Assembly: GCF_016744175.1 (NCBI RefSeq)
Contig: NZ_JADGEV010000011.1
Location: 51,776 to 115,775, forward strand
DNA from: Neptunomonas sp.
GTDB lineage: Bacteria > Pseudomonadota > Gammaproteobacteria > Pseudomonadales > Balneatricaceae
DNA length: 64,000 nt
Direction: 5' to 3'
Of the stretch, positions 46,527-55,578 are shown piece by piece (position 1 is the first letter of the stretch; every line of letters begins with the position of its first letter). The notes under the pieces were generated by a model. It ran no database searches. It saw only the letters and a program-made list of their open reading frames with translations, and had not been told where the DNA came from. Made by a program: the position numbers and the translations under genes.

Positions 46527-47399
46527 TCAATGCAGTTGATCCGATTGAGGCACATGCGCTGAATCTGAAAACATTGCTCTTATATCAGTTTCATCAAATG
46601 TGTAATGTTCGTTGCAAAATTGACAGGCAACGTCTATAAGACCTTGTTTTTCAATAATTTCGAGTAACTCGTCTTGTGTTAGAAACTGCAGGCTATTAGC
46701 GCTTCGTTCCCGTGAACAATCACATTTGAACTCAACAGAATCAGGATCATATAAACGACACTCCTCTTGATGGAATAGACGAAAGAGTAATGCCTCGTTA
46801 TCCAGCTCAAGTAGCTCTTGGGGTTTTAAAGTTGCTCCAATTTGCTCAATATGTTCCCAATCATTTTCGGCCGTTCCCGCTGCCGGCATAACCTGAAGCA
46901 AGAAACCAGAGGCTCGATTTTCATCGGCAGCCAAATGAATTTGAGTGGGCAGTTGTTCTGATCTTTCAAAATAATCAGCTAAACACGCGGCTAACGTTGC
47001 CTTCTCTAAAGGAACGATTCCCTGATAGCGCTGCCCGACTTCAGGCTCAATGGTAATCACCAAATGACCATCACCAATCAGCTCAATTATACTGGCATTC
47101 TCATCAATATCGCCTTCATATCGCGCAATACCACGACACTGCCGCTTATTATTCACTTCGGCCATCAACGCACTAACATTGCCCTCTCCTTGTGCTTGCA
47201 ATAAGAGCCGCCCATCAAACTTTAAGGTAGTACTCAGCAAAGCGACCGCTGCAAGCATTTCTCCTAACGCATTACGAATCGCGGCGGGGTAGTCATGTAG
47301 GTCGAGCATATCTTGGTAGGTTTTATCCAAACCCACCAACACCCCCCGAATATCGAGGTCATCAAATAAAATACGCTGAATTTGATCAGGGTTACTCAT
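46527..47399 (-). CDS. hslO: Redox-regulated chaperone Hsp33
   Basis: Hsp33 is a holdase activated by oxidation of a zinc centre and protects proteins from bleach-type stress. The 290-residue protein has the N-terminal core with FDDLDIRGVLVGLDKTYQDM and the C-terminal redox switch. All four zinc ligands are visible: CDC near residue 233 and CQFC near 265. It lies between hslR and pckA as in E. coli. Confidence 0.96.
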   Translation of the reverse strand: MSNPDQIQRILFDDLDIRGVLVGLDKTYQDMLDLHDYPAAIRNALGEMLAAVALLSTTLKFDGRLLLQAQGEGNVSALMAEVNNKRQCRGIARYEGDIDENASIIELIGDGHLVITIEPEVGQRYQGIVPLEKATLAACLADYFERSEQLPTQIHLAADENRASGFLLQVMPAAGTAENDWEHIEQIGATLKPQELLELDNEALLFRLFHQEECRLYDPDSVEFKCDCSRERSANSLQFLTQDELLEIIEKQGLIDVACQFCNEHYTFDETDIRAMFSDSAHVPQSDQLH

Positions 47400-47475
47400 A
47401 TAGCCAATTTCTCACTCTTACAAAATAATATTTTCGAGCATTTTATCACAAAGTTTTTAATACAAATGCCAGCAA

Positions 47476-47871
47476 TTACCCTCGTTGCAATTCTTTCACA
47501 CCTAACAACTGGCGACGGCTGCGTTTATCTGGTTTATGCCCTGGGCTTAGGTCAGCACCTTTGAGTGCTTTTCGTTGTAGTGCTTCTTTTTCTCGACGCT
47601 CTAGGCTGTCTGCGGTTTCTTCATATAAAAGCTGCGCCTCTACAGCACCACGGCGCTGCTCAGACAATGCTTTTACAATAACAACGCGTTGATCAAACCC
47701 TTGACGAATTTGTAACGTCGCGCCTAACTCTACTGTTTTACTGCACTTGGCTCGCTGCCCTTCATAATGCACTTTCCCACCGTCAACCATCTGCTTTGCA
47801 ATGGCTCGGGTTTTATAAAAACGAGCCGCCCATAACCATTTATCCAACCGAATCTTTGCCTGTTCAGACAT
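47476..47871 (-). CDS. hslR: Ribosome-associated heat shock protein Hsp15
   Basis: HslR is an S4-domain RNA-binding protein that recognises stalled 50S subunits carrying nascent peptidyl-tRNA. The S4 domain is at the N-terminus (IRLDKWLWAARFYKTRAIAK, VDGGKVHYEGQR). A basic C-terminal tail is rich in KRS/R. The ATG at 47869-47871 gives 131 residues, near E. coli (133). It overlaps yrfG by 8 bases, so translation of the two is coupled. Confidence 0.96.
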   Translation of the reverse strand: MSEQAKIRLDKWLWAARFYKTRAIAKQMVDGGKVHYEGQRAKCSKTVELGATLQIRQGFDQRVVIVKALSEQRRGAVEAQLLYEETADSLERREKEALQRKALKGADLSPGHKPDKRSRRQLLGVKELQRG

Positions 47872-48547
47872 CTTTTGCTCCTTCAGGTTTAAGCTCATTA
47901 AAATGCTCTACAGCGCCAAACTCATTGATTTCGCGTGCAGGGCTTTGGCTATCTGGTTGTGAAATAGCCAATAAATAACGAATCCCATACTCTTTAGCCG
48001 ATGCTAAAACAGACAGACTGTCATCTATTAAGAGAGTCCGCTGAGGATCAAAAGGTTCAACCTCCTGCAGTTTCGTCCAAAAACTTAGATCTTCCTTAGG
48101 CAAGCCAAAGTCATGTGAACATACGATAGAATCAACACGTTCGGCTAAATCAGTCTTTTCTAGTTTTAATGACAGACTTCCTCGGTGAGCGTTAGTAACT
48201 ATTACTGAGCGCAGTCCAGCAGCTTTAACTTTTTCTAGGAAATTTTGCACATACGGCCTGAAGGCAATGCGGTCAGCTATTTCTGTTTTTAAGGCAACGA
48301 TATCTACGTTTAATTCTTGTGACCAATAATCCAAACAATACCAATTCAAGGTGCCTTGTTCTTTCATCAAGCGCTCATGTAGCCATGCTTGTGCTTCCTT
48401 CGCATCCATTTTATGGATATCAGCGTAGCGTACCGGCAAATGCTCCAACCAAAAAAAAGAGTCGAAGTGCAAGTCCAATAATGTTCCGTCCATATCTAAC
48501 AAAACAGTATCAATACTGGACCAATCAAGCGTAGTAGGTACAATCAC
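47864..48547 (-). CDS. yrfG: GMP/IMP nucleotidase YrfG (HAD family)
   Basis: YrfG is a HAD phosphatase with activity on GMP and IMP in E. coli. The 227-residue protein has motif I LLDMDGTLLDLHFDSFFWLE, motif II VIVTNAH, Lys in GLPKEDLSFW and motif IV LLIDDSLSVL. The frame starts with GTG at 48545-48547 and has AAGAGG upstream. It opens the yrfG-hslR-hslO-pckA run and diverges from nudE, as in E. coli relatives. Confidence 0.92.
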   Translation of the reverse strand: MIVPTTLDWSSIDTVLLDMDGTLLDLHFDSFFWLEHLPVRYADIHKMDAKEAQAWLHERLMKEQGTLNWYCLDYWSQELNVDIVALKTEIADRIAFRPYVQNFLEKVKAAGLRSVIVTNAHRGSLSLKLEKTDLAERVDSIVCSHDFGLPKEDLSFWTKLQEVEPFDPQRTLLIDDSLSVLASAKEYGIRYLLAISQPDSQSPAREINEFGAVEHFNELKPEGAKDV

Positions 48548-48576
48548 ATCAATGCCTCTTATTTCAATCCATCAGA

Positions 48577-49140
48577 ATGGATATCAGTATGCCCGTGAAG
48601 CCAGAGATTTTGAAGGTCACTCCTACCGCCCGCAGTCGCCTGTTTCAAGTAGAAGAGTTGGAATTACGCTTTAGTAATGGCGTAGAAAGAACGTATGAGC
48701 GCTTAGCATCACGTGGACACGGCGCTGTCATGATTATAGCCGTCGATGCACAAGAGCATGTCATTCTGATTCGAGAATATGCCGGAGGCATTGAAGATTA
48801 TACGCTGACACTACCCAAAGGGTTGATCGATCCAGGTGAAACAGCAGAAATTGCTGCCGATCGTGAACTAAAAGAAGAAGCAGGTTTTGGCGCTAACAAA
48901 CTCAACTTTTTAAAAGAAATGACGTCGGCCCCTAACTATATGGGGCATCGTATCTCAGCCATCATTGCTCGAGACCTCTACCCTTGCAAACTTGAAGGTG
49001 ATGAACCTGAGCCTATGGAAGTTGTTCGCTGGCCGTTGTCGAACATAGAAGAACTCATAGCGCAGCCCGAGTTCACAGAAGGACGAGCAATTGCAGCTCT
49101 GTATATGACACGCCACTTCCTTTCTGTTGAAAACAAGTAG
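48577..49140 (+). CDS. nudE: ADP compounds hydrolase NudE
   Basis: NudE is a Nudix enzyme that cleaves ADP-ribose, Ap3A and NADH. The 187-residue protein has the Nudix box GLIDPGETAEIAADRELKEE, preceded by LIREYAGGIEDYTLTLPKG typical of NudE. A second ATG at 48589 could be the start; neither has a strong RBS. It diverges from yrfG with 29 bases between the starts, so the promoters must overlap or be within coding sequence. Confidence 0.93.
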   Translation: MDISMPVKPEILKVTPTARSRLFQVEELELRFSNGVERTYERLASRGHGAVMIIAVDAQEHVILIREYAGGIEDYTLTLPKGLIDPGETAEIAADRELKEEAGFGANKLNFLKEMTSAPNYMGHRISAIIARDLYPCKLEGDEPEPMEVVRWPLSNIEELIAQPEFTEGRAIAALYMTRHFLSVENK

Positions 49141-49209
49141 CGCGGCAATACCTCATTTAAGTTTGCCAAACCTGAGCTGAAAGCAAGCCCTTACGTTTAA
49201 TAATGGAGC

Positions 49210-49491
49210 TTAAGGGTTCGCACACACTTTCGAGCCTTGGCGAATATCTTGCTCCACCTTGGTTTGGGAAAGTTCATCACCTAAGCGGTTGTCCATAATC
49301 GCACGAACTTCCAAGTCGCTATAACGCTTATGCACGTAATCAGACAAACACTCACATTGTTCTTGCGACGCATTGCCCGAAGCAACACACCCAGCAACAA
49401 ATGGCTCATACGTTTTTGAAGTTAAATACTGAGTCTTGATCACGAAGACCGCCAACATTACTGCACAGATCCAAAGAAGTATTTTAGCCAT
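49210..49491 (-). CDS. Small membrane-anchored Cys-containing protein
   Basis: I do not recognise this 93-residue protein. One N-terminal hydrophobic helix (about residues 3-20, ILLWICAVMLAVFVI) is followed by a polar, presumably periplasmic part. That part has four Cys: CVASGNASQEQCEC (three) and the near-terminal VCANP (one), a number that could form two disulfides. The pattern of GCVASG...QCEC...L resembles small secreted helical domains annotated only as hypothetical. It lies alone between nudE (convergent) and sodB (divergent). Confidence 0.7.
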   Translation of the reverse strand: MAKILLWICAVMLAVFVIKTQYLTSKTYEPFVAGCVASGNASQEQCECLSDYVHKRYSDLEVRAIMDNRLGDELSQTKVEQDIRQGSKVCANP

Positions 49492-49763
49492 GATGAATTA
49501 TCTATTCTTGTTTTAGTTATATGGGCTTCAGCTTACCTGAAGGTTGGTTATTCTAGGGTGAGCCCTGTTAAATTGCAGCAAACTTTAGTCGCAACTAGAT
49601 CTAATCACACACAAATTGTGTCATGAAAAGACAAAGCAAGGGTGCTATCATCTACTCACAAATATGTCGTGGGTCACTTGAGCTTTATCTCAAACGGGTG
49701 TCCATTACTGTTATCTATAACTACAACGATATGCTGAACGTGTCGACAAGAAGGTGAAAACAC

Positions 49764-50348
49764 ATGAGCTTTGAACTACCTGCACTGCCGTATGCAAAAG
49801 ATGCACTAGCACCACACATCTCTGCTGAAACGCTTGATTTCCACCACGGCAAGCACCACAACACATACGTAACTAAACTAAATGGTTTGGTTCCTGGTAC
49901 TGAATTTGAAGGAAAAACTCTTGAAGAGATTATCCTTTCAGCTCCAGCTGGCGGTGTTTTCAATAACGCTGCTCAAATCTGGAACCACACGTTCTACTGG
50001 AACAGCCTGTCTCCAAATGGTGGTGGCGAGCCAACTGGCCCAGTTGCTGATGCCATTATCGCTAAATGGGGTTCTTTTGCTGCATTCCAGGAAGAGTTCA
50101 ACGATAAAGCCGTTAACAACTTCGGTTCAAGCTGGACTTGGTTAGTTAAAAACGATGACTTCTCTCTAGAAATCATCAACACCAGCAATGCTGGCACGCC
50201 AATGACTAACCGTCAGCGCGCTATCTTGACTTGTGATCTATGGGAGCACGCTTACTACATCGACTACCGTAACGTACGTCCTGATTACCTGAAAGGCTAC
50301 TGGTCTCTAGTAAACTGGGACTTCGCAAACCAAAACTTTGGTGCGTAA
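49764..50348 (+). CDS. sodB: Iron superoxide dismutase
   Basis: SodB dismutates superoxide in the cytoplasm. The 194-residue protein has all metal ligands in order: His in [13 protein letters not shown], His in IWNHTFYWN, Asp and His in [23 protein letters not shown] is typical of the iron type. Length matches E. coli (193). GAAGGTGAAAACAC lies before the ATG. Two stacked hairpins follow as a terminator. In a 272-base upstream region no clear Fur box was identified by eye. Confidence 0.98.
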   Translation: MSFELPALPYAKDALAPHISAETLDFHHGKHHNTYVTKLNGLVPGTEFEGKTLEEIILSAPAGGVFNNAAQIWNHTFYWNSLSPNGGGEPTGPVADAIIAKWGSFAAFQEEFNDKAVNNFGSSWTWLVKNDDFSLEIINTSNAGTPMTNRQRAILTCDLWEHAYYIDYRNVRPDYLKGYWSLVNWDFANQNFGA

Positions 50349-50364
50349 ATCTTAGCTTCATAGG

Positions 50365-50420
50365 GCACCTGCTTAGGCAGGTGCAAAAAAGCCATTGAGT
50401 GAAAACTCAATGGCTTTTTT
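50365..50420. terminator. sodB: Double hairpin terminator after sodB
   Basis: First stem GCACCTGC-TTAG-GCAGGTGC (50365-50384), then A6, then GCCATTGAGT-GAAA-ACTCAATGGC (50391-50414) and T6. The second hairpin has A and T tracts on both sides and can also end the minus-strand gene at 50441. Confidence 0.93.
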
Positions 50421-50440
50421 ATTGGCCTAATACGCAATAT

Positions 50441-50815
50441 TTAACGCTCACCCTGTACTTCAAAATCATCACTACTCAAACGTGCCTTACCATCTGCATC
50501 GATAATCCAATGCTCTCGATGAACCACACCAAAGGCCTTATTCATTGTCCAGCTAGCCCGCAGTATATAACCCTCATTTTCTGCAGGCTCCCACCTCACA
50601 TCAGAATACTCAACATCAGTGAAGCCCTGATCCATAATATTTTTCCAAAAGGCCTGAATTTCATCTCGCCCTTTAAATGTCCCAAATGGCCGAGCATCCA
50701 TGACAGCATGTGGCATATATTGCGAAGCACAGCCGGCGGCATCTTGCTTATTGAATGCCTGTTTCCAGGCACGAATGCCTTCTTCACAAATTTCCAGGGT
50801 GCTTTTAACTGGCAT
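50441..50815 (-). CDS. NTF2-like / SnoaL-like protein
   Basis: A 124-residue single-domain protein of the NTF2-like fold. The pattern WKQAFNKQDAAGCASQYMPH at the N-terminus and FKGRDEIQAFWKNIMDQGFTD fit the SnoaL/YybH group, which includes both isomerases and proteins with no known enzyme activity. It diverges from the LysR gene with 105 bases between the starts, which suggests it may be the regulator's target. No substrate can be predicted. Confidence 0.85.
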   Translation of the reverse strand: MPVKSTLEICEEGIRAWKQAFNKQDAAGCASQYMPHAVMDARPFGTFKGRDEIQAFWKNIMDQGFTDVEYSDVRWEPAENEGYILRASWTMNKAFGVVHREHWIIDADGKARLSSDDFEVQGER

Positions 50816-50920
50816 ATAAACTTCCTCAATTAATAAAACAATAGAGCAAGATTAGATGAATAATTGACATGTGAAAACAGATATATAAAGATTAACTGTT
50901 CTATAAATACGGACAATCAT

Positions 50921-51790
50921 ATGAATCAGTTACGCTATATGTCTGTCTTTGCACGCATAGTAGAGGAAGGTTCAATAACGGCAGCAGCAGAAGCCTTACA
51001 TCTTTCTAAATCTGTTGTGAGTCAACAGCTGAAAGCACTGGAAAATGAGCTTGGCATTTTACTTTTAAAACGCACTACTAGAAGACAAACATTAACCAAT
51101 GCAGGCGAAAGCTTTTATCAACAGTGTAAAGCACTCAATGATATAGCTGAAACCGCGTGGCAACAGGCCAAAGATACACTTGAAACACCACAAGGCTCGA
51201 TTAGAATCACTGCTCCTGATGCCCTCATGAGCTCTATCATTGCGCCCGCGATAGGCCATATTATTAAAAAATACCCGTTATTAGCGCCGGAGCTAATTAG
51301 CAACGACCAACATTTGGACTTGCCTGCAGATAACATTGACTTGGCAATTAGAGTTGGCCCATCTGCTATCAGCTCGATGAAGCAAAAACGAATAGGGCAT
51401 TTCCGAGACGTACTGTGCGCAACACCCGCTTTCATTGAAAGCGGGGTGGACCAGCAGTCTATTTATATTGCGAACACTTGGCAAAGCGCGCAGATATGCC
51501 ATACCTTTACGCACAAAAAAACAAACTCATCTTTTGTATTTTCTACACGGGCTCGCTGTAAAGCAGATTCTTTTAATATCTGCTTAGCGTTAATCCACGA
51601 AAGTGCAGGCATTGGGATAATACCTGACTTCTTATTCAAACAAATAACAGCATCTCTAAGCGAAGTTTATCCGAGCTTCCAGCTCCCAGAAAACTCAGTA
51701 TATGCGCTACACCCTTATAGCAACAAAGTACCACTCAATGTCACATTATGCTTAGCAGCAATTGAAAATAAATTAGCGACTGCAATGTAA
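50921..51790 (+). CDS. LysR-family transcriptional regulator
   Basis: A 289-residue LysR regulator. The N-terminal winged helix is standard: MSVFARIVEEGSITAAAEAL and SKSVVSQQLKALENELGILL. The C-terminal effector domain is divided in the usual two halves with SAGIGIIPDFLF near 245. The ATG at 50921 fits the family start; an upstream in-frame start at 50864 lacks support. It diverges from the NTF2-like gene. The ligand is unknown. Confidence 0.9.
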   Translation: MNQLRYMSVFARIVEEGSITAAAEALHLSKSVVSQQLKALENELGILLLKRTTRRQTLTNAGESFYQQCKALNDIAETAWQQAKDTLETPQGSIRITAPDALMSSIIAPAIGHIIKKYPLLAPELISNDQHLDLPADNIDLAIRVGPSAISSMKQKRIGHFRDVLCATPAFIESGVDQQSIYIANTWQSAQICHTFTHKKTNSSFVFSTRARCKADSFNICLALIHESAGIGIIPDFLFKQITASLSEVYPSFQLPENSVYALHPYSNKVPLNVTLCLAAIENKLATAM

Positions 51791-51812
51791 ACAGTTGCTC
51801 GTTTTACTCCGT

Positions 51813-52220
51813 TTAAAGACCAACTCTTACCAACTCATTAAGCGCCAACAGTGCCTCATCAGCTTCATGAGATTTAATAAGAATGTGGTCATGATAAAAA
51901 GCAGCGATCACATTTGCGCTAATGTTTGATTCAGTTAATTTAGCTGCTACAGCGGCAGTTAATCCAACAGCATCAAGGCTTGAATGAACATGTAAAGTAA
52001 TGCATCTAAACACACCAGAATAAGCAATATTATATTCATCAGCCTTGTCCCTTTTCAAAATAACAGTCGTGCCCTCCTCTTCGTTGAAGGTGCATAAAGG
52101 CTGTAATAGCACCATTTTCTCGTAATCAACTTCAGCCATACAACTAAAAACGTACTCTGTCTCAGATAGGCCCGGAGACATCGACGCTATTAGTTTACCT
52201 AGATCTTTTTCACCAGGCAT
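51813..52220 (-). CDS. ACT-domain protein of unknown role
   Basis: A 135-residue protein that resembles the COG3602-like group of double ACT-type proteins, which have been compared to the regulatory part of aspartate kinase. An N-terminal part with LIASMSPGLSETEYVFSCM is followed by an ACT-like core with FRCITLHVHSSLDAVGLTAA and ANVIAAFYHDHILIK. No enzyme domain is attached. It is 26 bases downstream of the FAH-family gene and might be cotranscribed with it. It could sense an amino acid. Confidence 0.8.
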   Translation of the reverse strand: MPGEKDLGKLIASMSPGLSETEYVFSCMAEVDYEKMVLLQPLCTFNEEEGTTVILKRDKADEYNIAYSGVFRCITLHVHSSLDAVGLTAAVAAKLTESNISANVIAAFYHDHILIKSHEADEALLALNELVRVGL

Positions 52221-52246
52221 TTAATACTCTGCTCATATAAATTCTC

Positions 52247-53095
52247 CTAGCGTTCTTTCGTTATAGGGTTACTCAACACCCCAATCCCACTAATCTCTAC
52301 TTCAATAACATCACCAGGCTTCATATAGAGGCGAGGCTTACGTTTTACTCCAACGCCACCGGGCGTGCCTGTAACGATAATATCGCCAGCCACCAGCGTA
52401 CAAAAGGTAGATATGTATTCGACTAATGCCGGTATATCAAAGATCAAATCAGAGAAAGGTGCATGTTGTACTTGCGCTCCATTTAAGCGCGTTGTTACCG
52501 TTTGAGATTCTAGGTTTTCAATTTCATCAGGGGTTACCATCCAAGGGCCAAAGGCTCCGGTATGGTCAAAGTTTTTCCCTGGTGTAAACTGTCCAGTATG
52601 CATCTGCCAGTCACGAATACTCGCATCGTTATAACACGCGTACCCAGCAACATGCAGGAAGGCATTTTCACGTGTTATATGTCGCCCGCTCTGCCCTATA
52701 ATGACAGCAAGCTCTCCCTCAAAGTCGAGCTTTTCAGAAACATTCGGCCGCACTATAGGTGCTCCGTGGGCTACTTGTGTTGATGAAAAACGCGTAAACA
52801 GTACCGGATGAGCCATTTCAGGCATGCCTGTTTCAAGCCGGTGGCTTTCGTAATTCAGCCCAACGCAGATAATTTTCTCTGGATTAGGAATAACAGGCAA
52901 CAGTTGAATCTCATCAAATGAGTAAAAGGGAGCACTTGCCAGCTTGGCTTTTATAACAGATATTTTGGACGCATCCGCTAATAAAGTCTTTAGGTCAGGT
53001 GTGTCAGGAAACAATACTGATAAGTCATAAGCATGATCATCTTCGACCAAACCAAAGCAAGAGCGGCCATTGATTAAAAATGAGGCTAGTTTCAT
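52247..53095 (-). CDS. Fumarylacetoacetate hydrolase (FAH) family protein
   Basis: A 282-residue member of the FAH superfamily, whose metal-dependent enzymes cut C-C bonds in acylpyruvates or decarboxylate oxaloacetate. Conserved segments: KIICVGLNYESHRLETG, the metal-site KLDFEGELAVIIGQSGRHI with Glu, and GDIIVTGTPGGVGVKRKP near the C-terminus. Aromatic catabolism genes are not nearby, so the substrate is open. It is possibly cotranscribed with the ACT protein downstream. Confidence 0.88.
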   Translation of the reverse strand: MKLASFLINGRSCFGLVEDDHAYDLSVLFPDTPDLKTLLADASKISVIKAKLASAPFYSFDEIQLLPVIPNPEKIICVGLNYESHRLETGMPEMAHPVLFTRFSSTQVAHGAPIVRPNVSEKLDFEGELAVIIGQSGRHITRENAFLHVAGYACYNDASIRDWQMHTGQFTPGKNFDHTGAFGPWMVTPDEIENLESQTVTTRLNGAQVQHAPFSDLIFDIPALVEYISTFCTLVAGDIIVTGTPGGVGVKRKPRLYMKPGDVIEVEISGIGVLSNPITKER

Positions 53096-53127
53096 ATCTA
53101 TTGTTCCTGTTTATTCTATGTAGTAAC

Positions 53128-53781
53128 TCAATAAGTATGTGATCGTATTTTTTGATCATATTCCGATTGCTTGCGTAACAACTTAAAACGCGAGTCTTCT
53201 GCATCTTGCTGCAACCAAAATATTTCCCGATGATGCGCTTTAATCTCACTTAATAGGCGCTTACGGTCTGCTGCTGAGCTTTTATCACTAATCAACAACT
53301 GCTCTTTTTTTCCGATACGCGTATTCAGTGTACGTATATCACGCTCAGCATCATTCATGGTTGCACGAAGTGTTGTCATCACATCGCTGATCATGAAGAG
53401 CTCATAGCCTGGGTTATACCCTTCCAAAAACGCTGCTTCCATTACCGCTGGGCAAATACCTTGATACTTACTGCCTTTTTTGCCCTGAAAGAAGCCGCTT
53501 GACCGGGTACAAAACTGCTTCAGCCCTTGCTGATACCCAAGATGATAATCTTCGCGTGCAGGTACAACTGCATATTCGGCGCAGTCATGACGGTATTCAT
53601 CAAGTACAGAAGAGTGGACACCCTTAGATGCATCAGCCTGCCCTATCAATTGCCAATCGGCATGAACACACTCTGATTGATTCATTGAACTACAGCCCTG
53701 CACTACAGCAACAGCAACAGCAGCACAGATCACCAACAATTTATTAAAAGGTAGTTTTATCATGTCGTGGTCCATGTTCAT
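53128..53781 (-). CDS. DUF2799 putative lipoprotein
   Basis: A 217-residue protein with a hydrophobic N-terminus and a possible lipobox ending in QGC at about residue 30 (VAVAVVQGCSSMNQSEC), which would be processed by Lgt; the residue before Gly is Gln, which is unusual. The central part with HYLGYQQGLKQFC-like repeats (YHLGYQQGLKQFCTRSSGF) fits DUF2799, and a coiled coil follows over about 140-215. The start could also be the ATG at 53763. The 5' end overlaps the DUF805 gene. Function unknown. Confidence 0.8.
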   Translation of the reverse strand: MNMDHDMIKLPFNKLLVICAAVAVAVVQGCSSMNQSECVHADWQLIGQADASKGVHSSVLDEYRHDCAEYAVVPAREDYHLGYQQGLKQFCTRSSGFFQGKKGSKYQGICPAVMEAAFLEGYNPGYELFMISDVMTTLRATMNDAERDIRTLNTRIGKKEQLLISDKSSAADRKRLLSEIKAHHREIFWLQQDAEDSRFKLLRKQSEYDQKIRSHTY

Positions 53782-54109
53782 TATCAGGTTTCCCTGGGAA
53801 GGCCATCATTACTAACAGGGCAATCCAACCAAGCAATGGTACCAACACAATGAGTGCCCACCATCCAGAACGTCCTATATCATGTAAACGACGCACGCTC
53901 ACCGCCAAGCTTGGTAGAAAAATAAATAGTGAATATAACCCTCCAAGTAAACCTGCTCCAGAGGCATGGCCCCAACCCATAAAGCGATCAACAAAACCCA
54001 CAGCTATACTGATCAGAATATTCATCAGCATAAAATACCAAAACTCTTCACGTGACGCTCGGCCAGTAAATACTGTGTATTTTTTTATGACCTGTAGATA
54101 CCAGTCCAT
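53744..54109 (-). CDS. DUF805 inner-membrane protein
   Basis: A 121-residue membrane protein of the DUF805 (YhaH-like) family. FTGRASREEFWYFMLMNILI near the N-terminus is the family's signature, and LAVSVRRLHDIGRSGWWALI follows. Three to four hydrophobic segments are seen. Function is unknown. The 3' end overlaps the DUF2799 lipoprotein gene by 38 bases if the longer start there is used, so the two may form an operon. Confidence 0.92.
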   Translation of the reverse strand: MDWYLQVIKKYTVFTGRASREEFWYFMLMNILISIAVGFVDRFMGWGHASGAGLLGGLYSLFIFLPSLAVSVRRLHDIGRSGWWALIVLVPLLGWIALLVMMAFPGKPDNEHGPRHDKTTF

Positions 54110-54218
54110 TTTTCACCTATATCAATAAGAAAGAAGCAATGCACGCACTTAAATGTAATCAGCCCTCTTTATAATAAGTTACTAGCGGAAAGGCTCAACC
54201 CTATCAATTGGCATTATT

Positions 54219-54827
54219 CTAGTCACTCAGCAAAGGCTGTAGATGAGGCCATACATTCTCTAACAAAACCATTTGTGCTTTGGCATTTGGGTGTAACCCA
54301 TCCGATTGCATCAAGCTCTGCTGTAACGCTACGCCATCCAACAAAAAAGGCACTCTGCTCACATCATGCTCATCAGCTAGCGTTTCAAAAAGTGTATAAA
54401 AGCGCTCTGTATATGAGACACCATAATTGGGAGGTAAACGAATCCCCACCAATAGAGGCTTAGCACTTGCTTGCTCGCTGAGCTCAATTAAGGTTGTTAT
54501 ATTGCGCTCAATCAACGCTAACGGCATTCCCCGTAAGCCATCATTTGCTGCCAATTCAAGAACTATCCAGTCTGGTTGGTGTCTCTCTATCAAGGCTGGC
54601 AGGCGTGTAATACCTCCTTGCGTGGTTTCGCCACTGATACTGGCATTTATCACAGTAATATCGGTATATTTCTGCTGCAGTCGAGTTTCAAGCAAAGCTA
54701 CCCAGCCCTGCTCGGGACGAATACCATAGGCCGCAGATAAACTATCGCCCAGTACCAATAAAGTTCTGGCGGAAACACTGCTACTAACAATAACGGATAG
54801 TAGTAATAAACAACGGATAAAAGTCAT
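54219..54827 (-). CDS. tesA: TesA-like SGNH esterase / thioesterase I
   Basis: TesA (thioesterase I, protease I, lysophospholipase L1) is a periplasmic SGNH hydrolase. The 202-residue protein has a signal peptide (cut near residue 20, SSSVSARTLL), block I VLGDSLSAAYGI with the nucleophile Ser, the block II Gly in INASISGETTQGG, block III ELAANDGLRG with Asn and block V SDGLHPNAKAQ with Asp and His. The ATG at 54825-54827 overlaps the ybbA ATG on the other strand by two bases. tesA and ybbA are also divergent neighbours in E. coli. Confidence 0.93.
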   Translation of the reverse strand: MTFIRCLLLLSVIVSSSVSARTLLVLGDSLSAAYGIRPEQGWVALLETRLQQKYTDITVINASISGETTQGGITRLPALIERHQPDWIVLELAANDGLRGMPLALIERNITTLIELSEQASAKPLLVGIRLPPNYGVSYTERFYTLFETLADEHDVSRVPFLLDGVALQQSLMQSDGLHPNAKAQMVLLENVWPHLQPLLSD

Positions 54828-55578
54828 GCTTGATAAAACCTCTTTTGCTATAGAAACACACCATCTCGCAAAAACCTTCTCAACTCAAGCAGGTGTGATC
54901 CATTTATTTAACGATTTATCCCTCAATATTCAGCAAGGAGAGAGTGTCGCGATTATCGGCCAATCAGGGGCAGGAAAATCCACACTTCTCAGTCTATTAG
55001 CAGGGCTAGATGTACCAACATCAGGCACTGTAAAGTTGCTAGAGACCGATCTCAGCCAGCTATCCGATGCCGAACGCTCAGCATGGAGAAGTGAAAACCT
55101 CAGTTTTATCTTCCAAGCATTTCATTTGCTACCTGAGCTGACCGCACTTGAAAATGTACAACTGCCATTGGATATTCGTGGTGACAAACAAGCCGCACCA
55201 AAAGCAAAAAACTTATTAGATAAAGTTGGCTTATCTGACAGGCAAAGTCATTACCCGGCACAACTTTCTGGCGGTGAACAGCAACGCGTAGCGATTGCAC
55301 GCGCATTTGTAACAACCCCTTCTATTTTATTTGCTGACGAGCCCACCGGAAATTTAGATGCAGAAACCGGAGAGAACATCATCACACAATTATTTGATAT
55401 TAACGCTCAACAAGCCACCACATTAGTGTTGATCACACATGATGCTGCATTAGCATCGCGCTGTAATCGGCAATTCAGACTTGAGCAAGGTATTTTAATT
55501 GAGGGCTCCACAAAAGCACGACAAGTAGAACCCAATCAAGAAATTAACAAAGGCTCACGTGTAGGATTAGCAGAATGA
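54826..55578 (+). CDS. ybbA: ABC transporter ATP-binding protein YbbA
   Basis: A 250-residue ATPase of the MacB/LolD type. Walker A is GQSGAGKST (about residue 45), the signature is [14 protein letters not shown], and Walker B is [12 protein letters not shown], with the switch His in LITHDAAL. It pairs with the YbbP permease downstream (ATGA overlap). Proteins of this group act as mechanotransmission or extraction systems rather than importers; the YbbAP-TesA complex has been proposed to extract hydrophobic compounds for TesA. Its start overlaps that of tesA. Confidence 0.94.
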   Translation: MLDKTSFAIETHHLAKTFSTQAGVIHLFNDLSLNIQQGESVAIIGQSGAGKSTLLSLLAGLDVPTSGTVKLLETDLSQLSDAERSAWRSENLSFIFQAFHLLPELTALENVQLPLDIRGDKQAAPKAKNLLDKVGLSDRQSHYPAQLSGGEQQRVAIARAFVTTPSILFADEPTGNLDAETGENIITQLFDINAQQATTLVLITHDAALASRCNRQFRLEQGILIEGSTKARQVEPNQEINKGSRVGLAE

